Positions 43,835-54,845 of a stretch of DNA of 64,000 bases are shown here, piece by piece. The position numbers and the translations under genes were made by a program. The DNA lies in the NCBI RefSeq assembly GCF_001641265.1, contig NW_020167532.1, forward strand, positions 744,001 to 808,000, in the 5' to 3' direction. The notes below the pieces were generated by a model that searched no databases, had not been told where the DNA came from, and saw only the letters and a program-made list of their open reading frames with translations. The DNA is from Pseudogymnoascus destructans. Taxonomy: Eukaryota > Ascomycota > Leotiomycetes > Thelebolales > Thelebolaceae. Every line of letters begins with the position of its first letter. The stretch's first letter is position 1.

Positions 43835-45300
43835 CATCCGCAATTGAGTGTTAAGCTTTGACAGCATTCTGTTACGGCTATGGTAACATGACATCAGTTA
43901 CAGGGCTAGCAGAACTAGGCTCGTAGCATGACTAACAAAGAAGTCATGTGGCTAGGTAGCGGGGCTAGGCTGCAGCCTTACCATATCCACTAGTTTCTGA
44001 TAGTTACAGAAACTAGTGGATATTGGATAGTTGAGCTATCCATCAACTATCCAGATTACCCATAAGGCTCGACGCCACTATAAAGTAGAAGAATTCCCTT
44101 AGATAGGAGCCTCGTGCTCAACTCAATATAGTATTCTTTACAATACTGTAACGTGTTACTTGGAAAGCCTTTGTTTAATCCCCTGCCTTCTCTGTCAAGT
44201 CAACCTTACGCAAGAAACCTCTGTGTCTTCTATCGTTTAGAAGTCAGCATTACACACTCGTTCTAGGTCATACAGGACTAGACCAGTAGCTGCGAAGCCG
44301 CTACGGATCACATTAAGAGCCATAGACTCTTTACGGGCTGAAAGGTAGGTAGTAAGGAAGTCTGGTTTGTTGATATGGTTGACCCCAGCCCACATATACT
44401 CCTTAACTTGCTTTCCATATGACTGCTTTAGAACTGCAAAGCAGCTAACATCTAGTTGCTGCCAAAGATGTAATGAATGCAGAGGCATACAGAGCATAAT
44501 AATTAAGTGCTCTGAACAAAATATGTCAAAACTCTGGAGTAGAGTGACTCCTGTGGCCATCAAGAATAAGAAGCTGATAAACACCCTTTGTACGGTCCTT
44601 GGTTTGTTTGTCAAAGGTGTCTATAAGCCAAGTTAGGCCAAGAGAGTCATTTGTCTATCCATTTTCACTAACTGCAATAGTCCAATTGCGTGGTAATGCA
44701 TCTGTATACCACGAAGAGATATGGACCTTGCCTTCGAAGATAATCATAGGAGGTAGTGCCTAGCAGTTAGAACTCACACATTCAATAGCTGTAACCCATT
44801 CGCGGTTCCTAGGTTGCATGCAAACAGGCTTACCAGCCTGCATAGAACCTGTAATAACCTTTGCAGTTGTAATTAATCCCATTTGAAATCCAGTCTCATC
44901 AAAGTTATATATATCCCCCTCTTGAATCCCATATTTAGCAATTGTATCCTGCACAAGCTGAAACCAGTGTCAAATAATTATAGGATCTTCGCATTTTGCC
45001 CGCTAATAGTCATATTTACGGGTGTATTTTGACTAGAGGGTGTTGTGTCGCTAGACGAAGTTTTGAACCTAGCATTTGCCAACCGTAAGTGGATTATCTT
45101 GATCTGTATCCAACTGTTTTTTAAGTAGTAGATTTGCCATTTGTTGTACAGAATTAGCTCTAAGTGGTAGGCCTCGCTCCTCCATAGATAATATCCATTA
45201 GACAAGTGTTAACTCCTTAGTAGCTGTGAGTTTAAGGTTCGCAGCACCTCTAACACTTGTAAACTGTCCATCTTTATAGGCTTGTATTACTAGAGTCAGT
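43835..45300 (-). pseudogene. Degenerate Fot1/pogo-like transposase
   Basis: Fragments read on the minus strand keep the family order: an HTH part near 45050-45200; YNFDETGFQMGLITTAKVI with NREWVTAIECVSS (44760-44954); then LIIMLCMPLHSLHLWQQLDVSCFAVLKQSYGKQV and GFAATGLVLYDLERV (44237-44520). After the LTR-C insertion (43870-44254) it resumes LSKLNTQLR before meeting LTR-A at 43834. Many stops, with catalytic residues partly lost. It is a distinct, older subfamily than the 34 kb and 52 kb copies. Confidence 0.8.
43870..44254 (+). repeat. Solo LTR-C (385 bp), imperfect TSD CATTC/CACTC
   Basis: TGTTACGGCTATGG...GTCAGCATTACA. The flanks CATTC (43865-43869) and CACTC (44255-44259) differ by one C/T transition. 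Removing it restores the transposase reading LERVLSKLN. Its 3' half (gataggagc..cgtgctcaactcaata, gtaacgtgttact, cgtttagaagtcag) is clearly related to LTR-B, so the families share U3/R/U5 ancestry. Perfect 14-bp hairpin arms (atccactagtttct/agaaactagtggat) lie at about 43986-44022. Confidence 0.88.
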
Positions 45301-45566
45301 CGACCCTCTTTGTGGATCAATTAGAGGTCAATTGGTTGAGACATGTTAATTTGAAGGTGGGTATACGCGAGAATTTGTGATGCGTACACCGCTCACCTAT
45401 ATGCGCCGCTCGCTTATAAAGTATGTTACTCATGAGTATGATTACATAATTATACTCATTACTCATGAGTTTGAGTACAATAATTTTTATACTAATGAGT
45501 ATACTCATAAGTACTAGGTTATGTGTAAATCACATGACTTTTAATTTAAAGAGCTTTATTAGTACA

Positions 45567-46072
45567 GTAGAGTCCTGCTAAGCTGATGGAATCTAGCACC
45601 AATTTGATATTGCCTTAATGAATATATCGCGCAACTAAATGCTTATATAATCCAACTATCTAAACTGCTTTAAACTCTGCCATTAACATCTAATGCCTCT
45701 AAATCTGTGTTATATCTCTTAATAGCTCTTAATTGTGCTGTTGAGATATTATCTCGACTTTCTGTAAACTCAATTAGAATTTGAACAGCCTCTCGAGCAG
45801 CCTGAATTGAAGGTATAGGCCGCTCCAAGGTTTCTTCTTCTTCTTCTTCATTTTGAGCGTCATTATATTGACTTAGATGACTTGATATAATATCTTGTAA
45901 AATCTCCTTCTCTGTTAGTGCCTCAGTATCATTGTTCTGGGCCTGTGTTTCCTCATTAGGATTTAAGAAATTGTGTAATGCCATTGCATCTTGTATATTT
46001 CCAGCTCTTGTAATGTTGTTATATAATTCAGATAGATTTGGAGGATTAATTGGTGTTGAAAGAGCAAGTGGT
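45567..46072 (-). pseudogene. Pogo-like element end with C-terminal transposase fragment
   Basis: Begins CAGTAGAGTCCTGCTAAGC after a TA, like the pogo-type ends at 5820 and 50030. On the minus strand 45984-45670 encodes MALHNFLNPNEETQAQN, an acidic Glu run and ARE AVQILIEFTESRDNIS...LRAIKRYNTDLEAL, the C-terminal tail typical of fungal CENP-B/pogo DDE transposases. Truncated at 46072 by an LTR-A fragment. Confidence 0.65.
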
Positions 46073-46136
46073 GGAGATTTCTAAGTTTGCTCTTGAGTTT
46101 GATAGCAAACTGAGTGCAACGAATGTCAGTATGACA
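46073..46136 (-). repeat. 64-bp tip of LTR-A
   Basis: Matches only the first ~64 bp of LTR-A (TGTCATACTGACATTCGTTG..., minus orientation). It sits exactly between the pogo relic and the hAT relic. A deletion has removed the rest of that LTR. Confidence 0.85.
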
Positions 46137-46985
46137 CAAGTTGAATAACGTGAGCTAGGCAGGGTATGTTTCCAACGCAAATAGGGGCTATAGAGAAATT
46201 TAAGTACTTCATCGTAGCCAGACTTCTGGTACTTTCCTCCAATAAAATGCTCGTTGTCCGCAATACTATCAAGCATTATTTCCACATCTCTCATCATCGA
46301 AGTGTTGTTTGACGCATTATCAGTCGTAATGGATATAATTCGTCCTTCTAAATGCTGCCTTGTGATAACTTTTTCAAGTATTCCACATAACTCAGCACCA
46401 GTATGCTCTGTATATATAGGTTCAAAGCCAATCAAGACCTCTTGCATTTTCCAATGACAGTCGATAAACGATACAATAATACCCATAAATGAAAGTGGAG
46501 TAACACTTGACCAACAGTCTAGCGATAATGCAATCTTTGAACCAGGAACAACATCTTGTAGCATCTCTTCTTCGATTTGTGTGAGCTTTGTTGTTAAGAG
46601 GTTTCGAATAGTTGTTGCTGAGGGTACTGGATAGTGAGGATTCTGTAAGATAGCAAGCCTTTTCCATTCAGGATCCTCAACTGAGCAGAACGAGCTATGA
46701 GTCAAGATAACTGTGTATAGAACTTGTTTATAAAATGTCTCTTGTGTGAGAATATGATCCTATTAACCTACATGATTCTGGTAATAATCTGGTAATCCTT
46801 ACTTGTTGAGGTCGCATTTGATTGATTTGCATTTGATAGAGACTATCCTTACCCATCCGTGACTTCTTTTTGCAAATGTCTGATGCAAGATGTGTTGCCA
46901 TAGACTTTGGGCCAGCAGACTTGTTGCAGGATGTGTAAGGGCCTTCAAACAATAAGTACAAATGACACATGGTTCTCCAGAAAGC
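46137..46985 (-). pseudogene. hAT-family transposase relic
   Basis: The upstream part has a BED-like zinc-finger remnant (CHLYLLFEGPYTSCNKS, ATHLASDICKKK). It is followed, after a stop near 46728, by a 219-codon frame. That frame carries the hAT core: KIALSLDCWSSVTPLSFMGI, EVLIGFEPIYTEHTGAEL, IISITTDNASNNTSM, and SPYLRWKHTLPSSRY. The C-terminal dimerisation region is missing, cut by the LTR-A tip at 46136. The upstream end is truncated by LTR-C at 46990. Confidence 0.8.
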
Positions 46986-46989
46986 TGGT

Positions 46990-47371
46990 TGTTATGGCTA
47001 CAGTAACATGACATCATGGTTACAGGGCCTAGTAACGTGATGTGTGAGTCACAGGGGGCAAGCGGGGTAGGCTGCCATGTGATGGGGCTAATGGATAGTT
47101 GCAGAAACTAGTGGATATTGGATAGTTAACGAACTATCCTGAATATCTAGCTATCCGCCAACTATCCAGATTACCCATGAGGCACGATGCCACTATATAA
47201 GTAGATAGTATTTCCTTAGATAGGAGCTTCGTGCTCAACTCAATATAGTATTCTTTACAATACTGTAACGTGTTACTTGGAAAGCCTTTGTGTCTAATCC
47301 CCTGCCTCCTCTGTCAATTCAACCTTACGCAAGAAACCTCTATCTTCTATCGTTTAGAAGTCAGTGTTACA
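46990..47371 (+). repeat. Solo LTR-C, second copy (382 bp)
   Basis: TGTTATGGCTACAGTAACATG...GTCAGTGTTACA, about the same length and order as 43870-44254, including cactatataagtagatag (TATA box) and cgtttagaagtcag. The flanks CTGGT and TCACA do not match. Confidence 0.8.
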
Positions 47372-47644
47372 TCACACCCTGTTTTTAACATAAGTAATGA
47401 CTAATCAAACATGTGATATAACTGAGTTGCCAAGACCCATACTAGGTACTCAGCAAGTGAGTAATCCCTATTCAACAATACTCGGGACATGAGTGAGTAA
47501 CTCAGCTGGGTGAGTAAAAATTCTACTACTCGACCCAGTGCGCAGCCTAGTCGCATCTTTGTGCGGAGTGTATTGGAAATGCTTAATCCGGGCCGACGTA
47601 TGGCCGAAGCCGATATCTGCCAACGTAAGTTTCAACAGTAAAGG

Positions 47645-47905
47645 CCGTCCACACCTCGTACTCATTCTCCGCCCAGAATAGCGGCGTCCAGCCAGAGCTA
47701 TCCTTCGTACCTACCTCGACGCCCTTCTTCAGCAGCAGTTTGACGACGATCTCGTCCCCTTAACCCGCCGCCCAGGAGACCGGCGTCTGGCTAGAGCTAT
47801 CCTTCGCATCCACCTCAGCGCTCTTGTCCACCAGTAGCTGGACGATAGCCTCGTGTCCTTTCTCTACCGCCGATGATAACGGCAGCAGCCGGAGCTATAA
47901 TGAAC
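47645..47905 (-). pseudogene. Ankyrin-repeat fragment
   Basis: Minus-strand translation gives two ankyrin units: AVEKGHEAIVQLLVDKSAEVDAKD then SSSQTPVSWAAG, a TAA, and GDEIVVKLLLKKGVEVGTKD, SSGWTPLFWA. Each repeats the TPL.WA..KG...V..LL consensus. No start or continuation is visible on either side. A relic of an ankyrin protein. Confidence 0.75.
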
Positions 47906-48051
47906 CAAGATTATTCCATTTATTTTCGCGTTTGACAGGCTTTGAATCGCACCAACCTGAAAACACTTGGCTTAATATGCTAGGCTAGAAATGGAGCAGT
48001 AACTTCATTTGACGTTTCCGGAGCTGACTGTGCTACTTCCTTAATTGATAT

Positions 48052-49595
48052 CTAGGTACTTCCACTCTCGAGGCTCTTTGTCTTCTCTATCTGTGGGGCC
48101 GCCTCCACATGCGTAGCAGCCGTACCTCTTGCGCTCTGTCTCCTCCGCGCCAACCAGAATACAAATCCAGCTAATAGCGCTACACCAACGGTGACCATAG
48201 CCCCAACCACTCCTGCAACGGCATTCGACATTCCACTTCCACTACTTCCGGCCGCTGCTTCTGTAACTGCTGTCGTTGAAAGTGCAGGACAGAACGATTG
48301 CGTGGCGTTGCAAGCAGAGCACCACTGACCCACTGACGTGATTGCTCTTTGCTTGATCTGGACTGAGAATTCCTTCCAGGAAAGAGAAAGCGCGGAACCA
48401 CCGAAGAGAGGATATACAGTGGGCTGGCTTCCGGCATTAGAGCCATTCCTGAACAAGAAGCGCACGTTCAGATCATCGGTATTAGAGGGGAAAGTTGTTA
48501 TGTCGGCAGTAGTGAAGAGTTCAAAAGACATAGTTGATGCATAATGGGGTAAGCCGAAAAAGTCCGTATTTGCAGAGGTCAAATTCATGACGCCGAAGCT
48601 GGCCATCAAATTATCGTAGCTGCCAGCTAAGAGAGAGAACTTAAGTTTCCCTTTAGAGGAAACAGTTTGATTGAGCTGTGTGAAGATGCCTCCTAGTAGT
48701 GTCTCTCCGCCAATGGAACGCGCCGGCATGGTTCGATTGTAGTTGGTGCCAAACTCAGCAGAGTCGGCTAGTGTGCGGAGCTGGAAGAGTTGCTCTGAAG
48801 TCACATCGCTAGTGAATGATGTGTTGTGAATATTGGCAACGTTGATGAGGTCGAAGATATCATAAGCCTTCTCGTAGCTTAATAGTTCAGGCTTATAATC
48901 GTAAACGTTCTTGAGGACATCCCAGAACTGGGAGTAAAAAGTCTTGGTAGATTCGTTGAAGGTAAGGAATTCAGAGGACTCTTCAAAAGTGCCTTTTGCT
49001 TCAATAGCCGCAGGGCAGCCTTCGTCGCCTTTAAGCCAAATAGTATCGGGGGAGTTCACATCCTCGCCATGTAGGACAACATATTGATAGCCATTCAGGG
49101 GATTTGTGTATGAACTGCCATTGTTGATTGATTGCGTTGCTAGAGGGGTTTCATTCATGTCCTCAAGGGGTGGGTATAGACCCTGAAGGAAGGCAGTAGC
49201 CGTATTAAGGAGGACCTATATGCTGTCAGTCAATTACCATTGTGACAATATTCTAGGACTAACACACCTGCTGATCTGGAGCGCTGGCATACACCTGTGA
49301 TGGAACATATTTCGAGTTGGAGATTCCTAAAATCTGCTTCTGAGAGCCGGCTGCGATGTAAAGGTCGCGATAATCGGAGCCGACCTCAAAGTTCTCGGTG
49401 ATGCCCAGAGGAGACAATTGATACCCCGAATAATGCTTCGAGTTCCCTACCAGTGGAATGTCATTAGTTGTCTTACTAGATAGAAGTGGTAAACTTACGA
49501 TCGCCGTGCCTGGTAAAGACAGTCACGCCATGAATTGTTTCTCCAACTACAGCAGATACTAATACAACAGCAGTTGCAATACTGTAGGACTTCAT
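48052..49595 (-). CDS. Histidine acid phosphatase family protein, signal peptide and C-terminal TM
   Basis: Three exons: 49595-49499, 49446-49268 and 49215-48052, with two 52-nt introns, giving 479 aa. A signal peptide (MKSYSIATAVVLVSAVVG) is followed closely by the catalytic RHG motif, GVTVFTRHGDRNSKHYSGYQ (about 24-43). Then come SKYVPSQVYASAPDQQVLLNTATAF and, towards the C-terminus, FFGLPHYASTMSFELF where other members have the HD/HE motif. Several N-x-S/T sites are present. A hydrophobic segment (VAGVVGAMVTVGVALLAGFVFWLARRR, around 435-460) followed by basic residues predicts a type I membrane protein at plasma membrane or cell wall, with a short cytosolic tail. Expected role is phosphomonoester hydrolysis outside the cell; the substrate is unknown. 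It is the only apparently intact host-type gene in the right half. Confidence 0.88.
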
Positions 49596-50027
49596 AGTGA
49601 GGATCTCGATACGAATCACCTTATTATTAGACGTTTATATAGTAGGATCGGCCGCTGGAATGGGCATACGTATTTCAGGCTTGGGAATGACGGTACTTAT
49701 ACGTTTTCTTGTGACGTTTTCTGGTGTGGTTATTCTCCTCCTCAATACATCCAACATGATCCGCAGTGCTTATCTTGTCTTATCGCAGAGCCAAGAGCAC
49801 CATCAGCGAAAACTTTTCCTGTAGCCAATAAACATGTGCCTTGTGCCGCCCGAAAGTCTTCACCGGGGTGTCGCCGTTGACCGGGACCCTGCATATCGCC
49901 GAATCTCGGTCGCAAGAACCATCGACTGACCCTCAATACTGCAGTGTGCTTGGGAAAGCCGGTTTCGGGCGGGACGTGCGGGTCGTTCCATGCCAACCGA
50001 TAATCGGTTAGTTGCTCTGATTCGAGG
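49596..50027. other. Upstream region of the phosphatase gene
   Basis: The first ~30 bp upstream hold the 5' UTR. A TATA-like tatatag lies at about 49637. Nothing coding. The stretch ends where the pogo relic begins. Confidence 0.4.
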
Positions 50028-50029
50028 TA

Positions 50030-50617
50030 CAGTATTATCTCGTTAAGTCGATACACGATTAGTCGATTTTCTGGATAACTCGATAACTTTCTTCGCCTTC
50101 CATTCGTCATACAAATCACGATACACACGATATTGAGTCCCATTTTCCGATTATCGACTTAAACTAATTACTAGACTACTATTAGAATACCTTCAAAATG
50201 CCTTCGAAAAAGCTCTATTCTATGACTCTTGAACAGCGAAAAGCCCTCCGAACCTAGCATCGATATTACCATCTAAAACCTACACAAAAGGCAACTATAT
50301 AGTGGTTCCTCAACCAATACAATCGTCAACTTAGCCAATCTACAGTCTTGGAATCCCTTAGCTCTCAATTTTCAGACCTTAACGATACTCTTAATACTCT
50401 AGAAACAAACAGCTATAAAGCTTAGCGTCGCCACGCTATCGCCTAGCCTAAATTAGAAGCTGCTCTTTACGACTAGCAGAGGCTTATTAAAGAGCATCAT
50501 AGCATTACAACTATAGAAATCTTCCAATTAAAGGTGAAGATTATCTAGAATCAGCTACTGCAATACCATGGACTACCTACGCTAGAATTTAGCTAACGTT
50601 CGCAATGGCGTAATGAC
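50030..50617 (+). pseudogene. RIP-mutated pogo/CENP-B-type transposase, 5' part
   Basis: CAGTATTATCTCGTTAAGTCGAT after TA is a pogo-type end. From ATG 50198 the frame gives MPSKKLYSMTLEQRKAL and a CENP-B style HTH region (YHLKPTQKATI, WFLNQYNRQLSQSTV) through QLLQYHGLPTLEF. It is interrupted by six TAG codons and one TAA. Each stop falls where Trp or Gln is expected, that is TGG or CAG changed by G-to-A or C-to-T. Truncated by LTR-A at 50618; the catalytic half is not found on the other side. Confidence 0.8.
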
Positions 50618-51493
50618 TATCATACTGACATTCATTGCACTCAGTTTGCTATCAAACACAAGAGGCAAACTTAGGAATCTCCTCCTCAAACCTACAAGTC
50701 ACCATACATATCTTGGCTTATCACACCAACAAGAAGAGCAATACTACTCAATGATTGCTGCAAACTCTTCTACTACATCTGTTTATGCTACATACATCAC
50801 GGCATATCATTGGACACTCATTGAACAAGTTATTAAGAAAATCTCCTCCTTAAGGGGGTGGGCCAATACTACCACATGGCATATCTCTACCAACTAGAGG
50901 CCTAGGAACATGAACGATAGCTCTAGAAGCTTCTGCAACCCTCTATGATTCATTATACATCATCACTCCTTAGTTACCCACCCACAAGATTGGTTAAGTC
51001 ATGACATAATTTGTCTATAGGGGTAGGAACCCAAGAGATGGTTCTATGGGATTCTCTTACGTTTACTACATGATTAGCAAGCTAGTTCTGGGTCGCACTT
51101 AATTTCTAATACAGTTACCAAGCCTGGTTAGTCATAGAAAGTCTTGGAAAATGAGAGAACTACACTCCTTTGTCATAAATAGGATTGCCCTTTCCTTAAG
51201 AAAGGGCAAGCAGACAATACAGTAAAACAAGCTTCCAAGCATTGATCTTGTTATTCTTTGTTTCAGAAAAGTCAGCGAGGTGCTAACCTCTGACTTATCC
51301 CTGAGTTCTCAGACTCAACATTTGTTACAACTTGTCTCAACCACTTCACTACATCATACACCTGATTGCTGTGTTGTGGAATAGTCTAAGCTACAACCCT
51401 TTCGCTCTGTTTCCTAAGACAGTGTGTCTTCTTAGTAAAATAATCCCTTCCTTGGGTGGCTAGATTCTCACATCTGGTGCACCCACCATTACA
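50618..51493 (+). repeat. LTR-A, 876 bp
   Basis: Starts TATCATACTGACATTC (TG mutated to TA) and ends CACCCACCATTACA. Contains small deletions relative to the 936-bp copy. The flanks (ATGAC, TGCTG) do not match. Confidence 0.88.
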
Positions 51494-52061
51494 TGCTGCT
51501 CGATATAGAGCCACATGACAAAGAGCATGTCCTTGGCGGTCATACGGTTTTGACTGCCACAGGTGATGCTAGGGGTGGTGCTAGTAGCGCCATTGTCATC
51601 ATTGTCGTCCTCCTAGGTTAGGGGCTGGCTAGGCCCTTTAGGGGAGAGGGGAAATCTATAGATGGGATGGGCAAGTAGTTAGGGAGTTCCTCTAAGGGCT
51701 AGGGCAGGCTAAGCTGGTCGAGGCTAGGGCTAGGGATCTCAATAGACTCTCTAATAGGTTTAGAGAGTTGGCTTGCTATCCGCATAGCAAGCCAGGCCAT
51801 TTGCTAGATGCTGTGAGGGTCAGCTTCTATAGTTATTATAGAGTAATAAACAGTATTCACCTATTTCAAGCATAGGATGTCGTTCAAATTGTTGATTATG
51901 GCTAACTACATATGATACACTACTAATTTACTAGGCTAGAAATGGCTCTGTCACAGTGTGATAGAGTTCTGTCATAGTGTAACAGTCCCCTTTCTTATTT
52001 GGGCACATGGGGCTAGAGTGGGCAATAGAATAGCACCAAAAGCATAAAAGTTACCAATACC
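51494..52061. other. Unclassified repeat-like sequence
   Basis: The minus strand at 51494-51560 reads SQNRMTAKDMLFVMWLYIEQ, which looks like eroded coding sequence, but I cannot name a family. The rest is rich in ctagg/ggctagg and has a gtcacagtgtgatagagttctgtcatagtgta inverted/direct repeat at 51953-51985. Confidence 0.35.
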
Positions 52062-52063
52062 TA

Positions 52064-53908
52064 ACGTGCATGTATAACGAAAGTGCCAAACAAGCGAAAG
52101 TGCCAAAATATCGCGACTACCCCATAAGAATTGCAATAAATCCACCACAACAATATAAATTAATTAAAACTACTCGGAGTCCTCTTCCTCAGACCTGTCT
52201 ATTACAATCTGACAAGTGCGCGCATTGTGTCCAGTCTCACCACACTTGCCACAGCGACGTGCATGGGTTTCTTCCCTTGGCTTCTGACCACTACATGCCC
52301 TTATTTCTTGCTCTACTTGCTGCACAACGTCCCTCTCGTCCTGTAGCTCCTGTGCTACCTGTTGACTAAGTGATCCTCCTTGCTGTAGTCGTGTTTTTTT
52401 AGCTCTCCGGCACTTGCTTAGCACTTCATTTGCCTGTCGCAGGTTTTGGTTCTCTGCTTTTAACAATGCTAATTGATGCATTATTTGCGATGCACCCTTT
52501 GTAAACTGGTCAACAGCTGCATAGATTGAGGTTGGAGAGCTATTTTGATGATTAATGAAAGTAGACTGTGATACAGCTTCAGTTGGGTTATTTGGTGTCT
52601 GAAAAACCCATGGTTGAGCGGTGTTTGGGCGAGAGGTTGGAGGTGTTGGCGTCTTAAACCTAAGGTCAAGTGTAGATATTACACTCTCAGGGCTAAATGG
52701 AAGGAGCCCAGCACCTCGGAACCCTCCCTGAATATTGCTTTCTGTCATCGCAATGTTAAATGCTGCGTGGAAGGCAGGAAAGAAGTCACCCTTAGTAATG
52801 TGAATAATATGAGCCCGCATCATATCTTCAATTTGCCGACCGTAAGCTCTCTTTAATGGGCCAAAACAGCCAACATCAAGTGGTTAGAGTATATGGGAAG
52901 AGTGAGCAGGCATACAAAGCGTAATAATGTTGTGTTCTTTGCAGTACTCCTCAAACTTGTCTGAGTGGTGGCTCTCATGACCATCAAGGACTAACAAGCG
53001 ATAACTACCAACACTCCGGGGCTTTGTGTGCTTCTCAAAATGCTGAATCCAACCCATACCTCTCTCGTTTGTAGTCCAGCCATTTGCAGTAACAGCGATT
53101 ACCCAATCTGCTGGAAATCCGCTATTCTTATACCAAGATGCAAGGTGGTTTTTACCTGCCACAATGACAAATGGCGGCACTGCCCAACCTTGAGAACTAA
53201 CGCCTTGGATTACTGTAACCCATTCCCGATTGCCAGGCTGCACCTTTTTTGCCTTTGCCCACCCATCTGAGCTCGTTACTACCGTTGCGCTTGAGATGAC
53301 GCCCATCATAAACCCAGTCTCATCAAAGTTGTAGATATCTGCATTGTTGATGCCATACTTTAGAATTGTGTTCCATACAAGCTCAAACCAGCCACGAATG
53401 ACTTCTGGATCTTCGCACTTAGCCCTCTGGTAGTCGTATTTTCGCTGGAAGCGTGTCCGGAGCTCTACATGGCGCTTAACAAAGTTTGAAGCCCAACGTG
53501 ACCCGACGCGTGGCGCGTCGCGTGTTGCAAGTAGTCGATTTGCCATACTTTCAACAATAGACAACTGAGGAGGGAACCCTTTAGCAGCTAAGTCAAGTAT
53601 ATACTGAACAAGAACTGATTCCTCTAGGTTACTTAATTTCCATAAGTTGGCTTGGATATCGCGTCGTGAAGGTACGCCTTGTAAACGGTGACGTAGCTTG
53701 CGGTGGTCTACGGAATAGATCCTAGCTGCAACTCGAAGGCGCAAATTTGGGTCGCTTTGCATAGCTTGGATAGCTAGCACTAATTTGCTTTCATCATTTT
53801 TATGGCGCATGTTTTTTTGTGGAGGAATTTAACATTTAGTTGGGGGGGTTGGTCACCGCATGATTTTGGCACTTTCGCTTGTTTGGCACTTTCGTTATAC
53901 ATGCACGT
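52064..53908. mobile_element. Fot1/pogo-like DNA transposon, copy 2 (1,845 bp)
   Basis: Same ~46-bp inverted repeats as copy 1 (ACGTGCATGTATAACGAAAG...), TA on both sides (52062-52063, 53909-53910). Differs from copy 1 by scattered transitions and by lacking 15 bp. Confidence 0.93.
52170..53810 (-). pseudogene. Fot1/pogo-like transposase, copy 2, one internal stop
   Basis: A 546-residue frame from ATG 53810 with a single TAA at 52881-52883, where copy 1 has the Gln codon of HILQPLD (CAA to TAA, a C-to-T change). The stop falls just before the third catalytic Asp and kills this copy. Downstream the frame is clean and shows the full C-terminus lost in copy 1: coiled coil, then CGKCGETGHNARTC, then an acidic EEEDSE end. 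Confidence 0.92.
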
Positions 53909-53910
53909 TA

Positions 53911-54480
53911 TCAATATTATATTATTGTAGAGCTCGAAGATTTATAGGGGCTACTCCTAAACCAGGACGGGTGTGATTACACTCTACCTTCACTTCTAAG
54001 GCCATCCATTACAAAGAAACCATGAAAGGACAATGGGGCCCAGTTACCTTAGGGGGAAGTAATTGAACCAATTAAGTTAAGCCAGGTCTGTAATAAGTCT
54101 CGGTCTGGTCGGGAAATTCAGGAGTTATGGTGTAATATAGATCTATAGCAATAATTATAATAATTGTCAACTACTACAAATTAGACATATGGAAAATAAG
54201 TCATTATATGGATTATCTACATGTGATTGTTACCAACCCTAGTCCCATGGGGTTTCTTAGCAGACTGCTAGGAAACCATGGGTTATGAGCTTTAGACTAG
54301 ACCATGGTCTAGTCTGAAGATTTGGACCCAGACCGGACCATGGTCTGGTCTAGGGTCAGTTTCCTAATGGGGTTGGTTCCCCATGATGCACACTAGTTAT
54401 TACCAATCACTTTGCTACTACCTAGGGCGCACCATATAAGTTTGTCATTGTATAGTCGTCTAGGGGTTTCAGTGAAGCCC
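53911..54480. repeat. AT-rich region with a cluster of palindromes
   Basis: A perfect 22-bp palindrome AGACTAGACCATGGTCTAGT+CT lies at 54294-54315, with a near-perfect relative at 54330-54351. ATGGGG/CCCCAT arms lie at about 54367-54384, and an imperfect hairpin (cccatggggtttcttagcag / ctgctaggaaaccatggg) at 54244-54282. No coding capacity seen. Confidence 0.7.
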
Positions 54481-54845
54481 TAATTGTAATTATCAAGGCT
54501 TTGAAAAGACTGACGTGGGCTAGCGAACAGATTCTTACTGAAGTTGGCGAGTCCTTGTATCTGTTTAATGAACTCCTTTCAATTGGGTATTTTGAACACA
54601 GCAGCATCAGATATCACAATGATGCTGAGTCAACACTAGGCCTAACAGTTGCTACACTCTCACTCAGTGCCTTGGCCACCATGTATCTTCAGCCTAAAGC
54701 AAAGGCAGCAGTAGGGATTACTTTAAGGAATGCCAAGGGCATGAAAGCTCCTATTCTCCATGTGACTCTTAAGCACAGTGACGTGGTTATAATGCATGGG
54801 CCCAGAGTTCAGCAGTACTACGAGTATGAGGTTGTTCCAAACGGG

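Larger units (their letters stand above)
45405..47540 (-). mobile_element. Inferred extent of a hAT element with later insertions
   Basis: Both flanks of the hAT coding relic carry dense ACTCA/GAGTA motifs. At 45424-45510 these include actcatgagta twice and gagtatactc; at 47455-47530 they include gtgagta three times and tactcg. The inner sides match in inverted orientation (catgtgat ... ctaggtact on the right; agtacctaggtt-like ... atcacatg on the left). Such subterminal repeats typify hAT ends. An exact 8-bp duplication was not found, so the limits are approximate. Confidence 0.4.
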
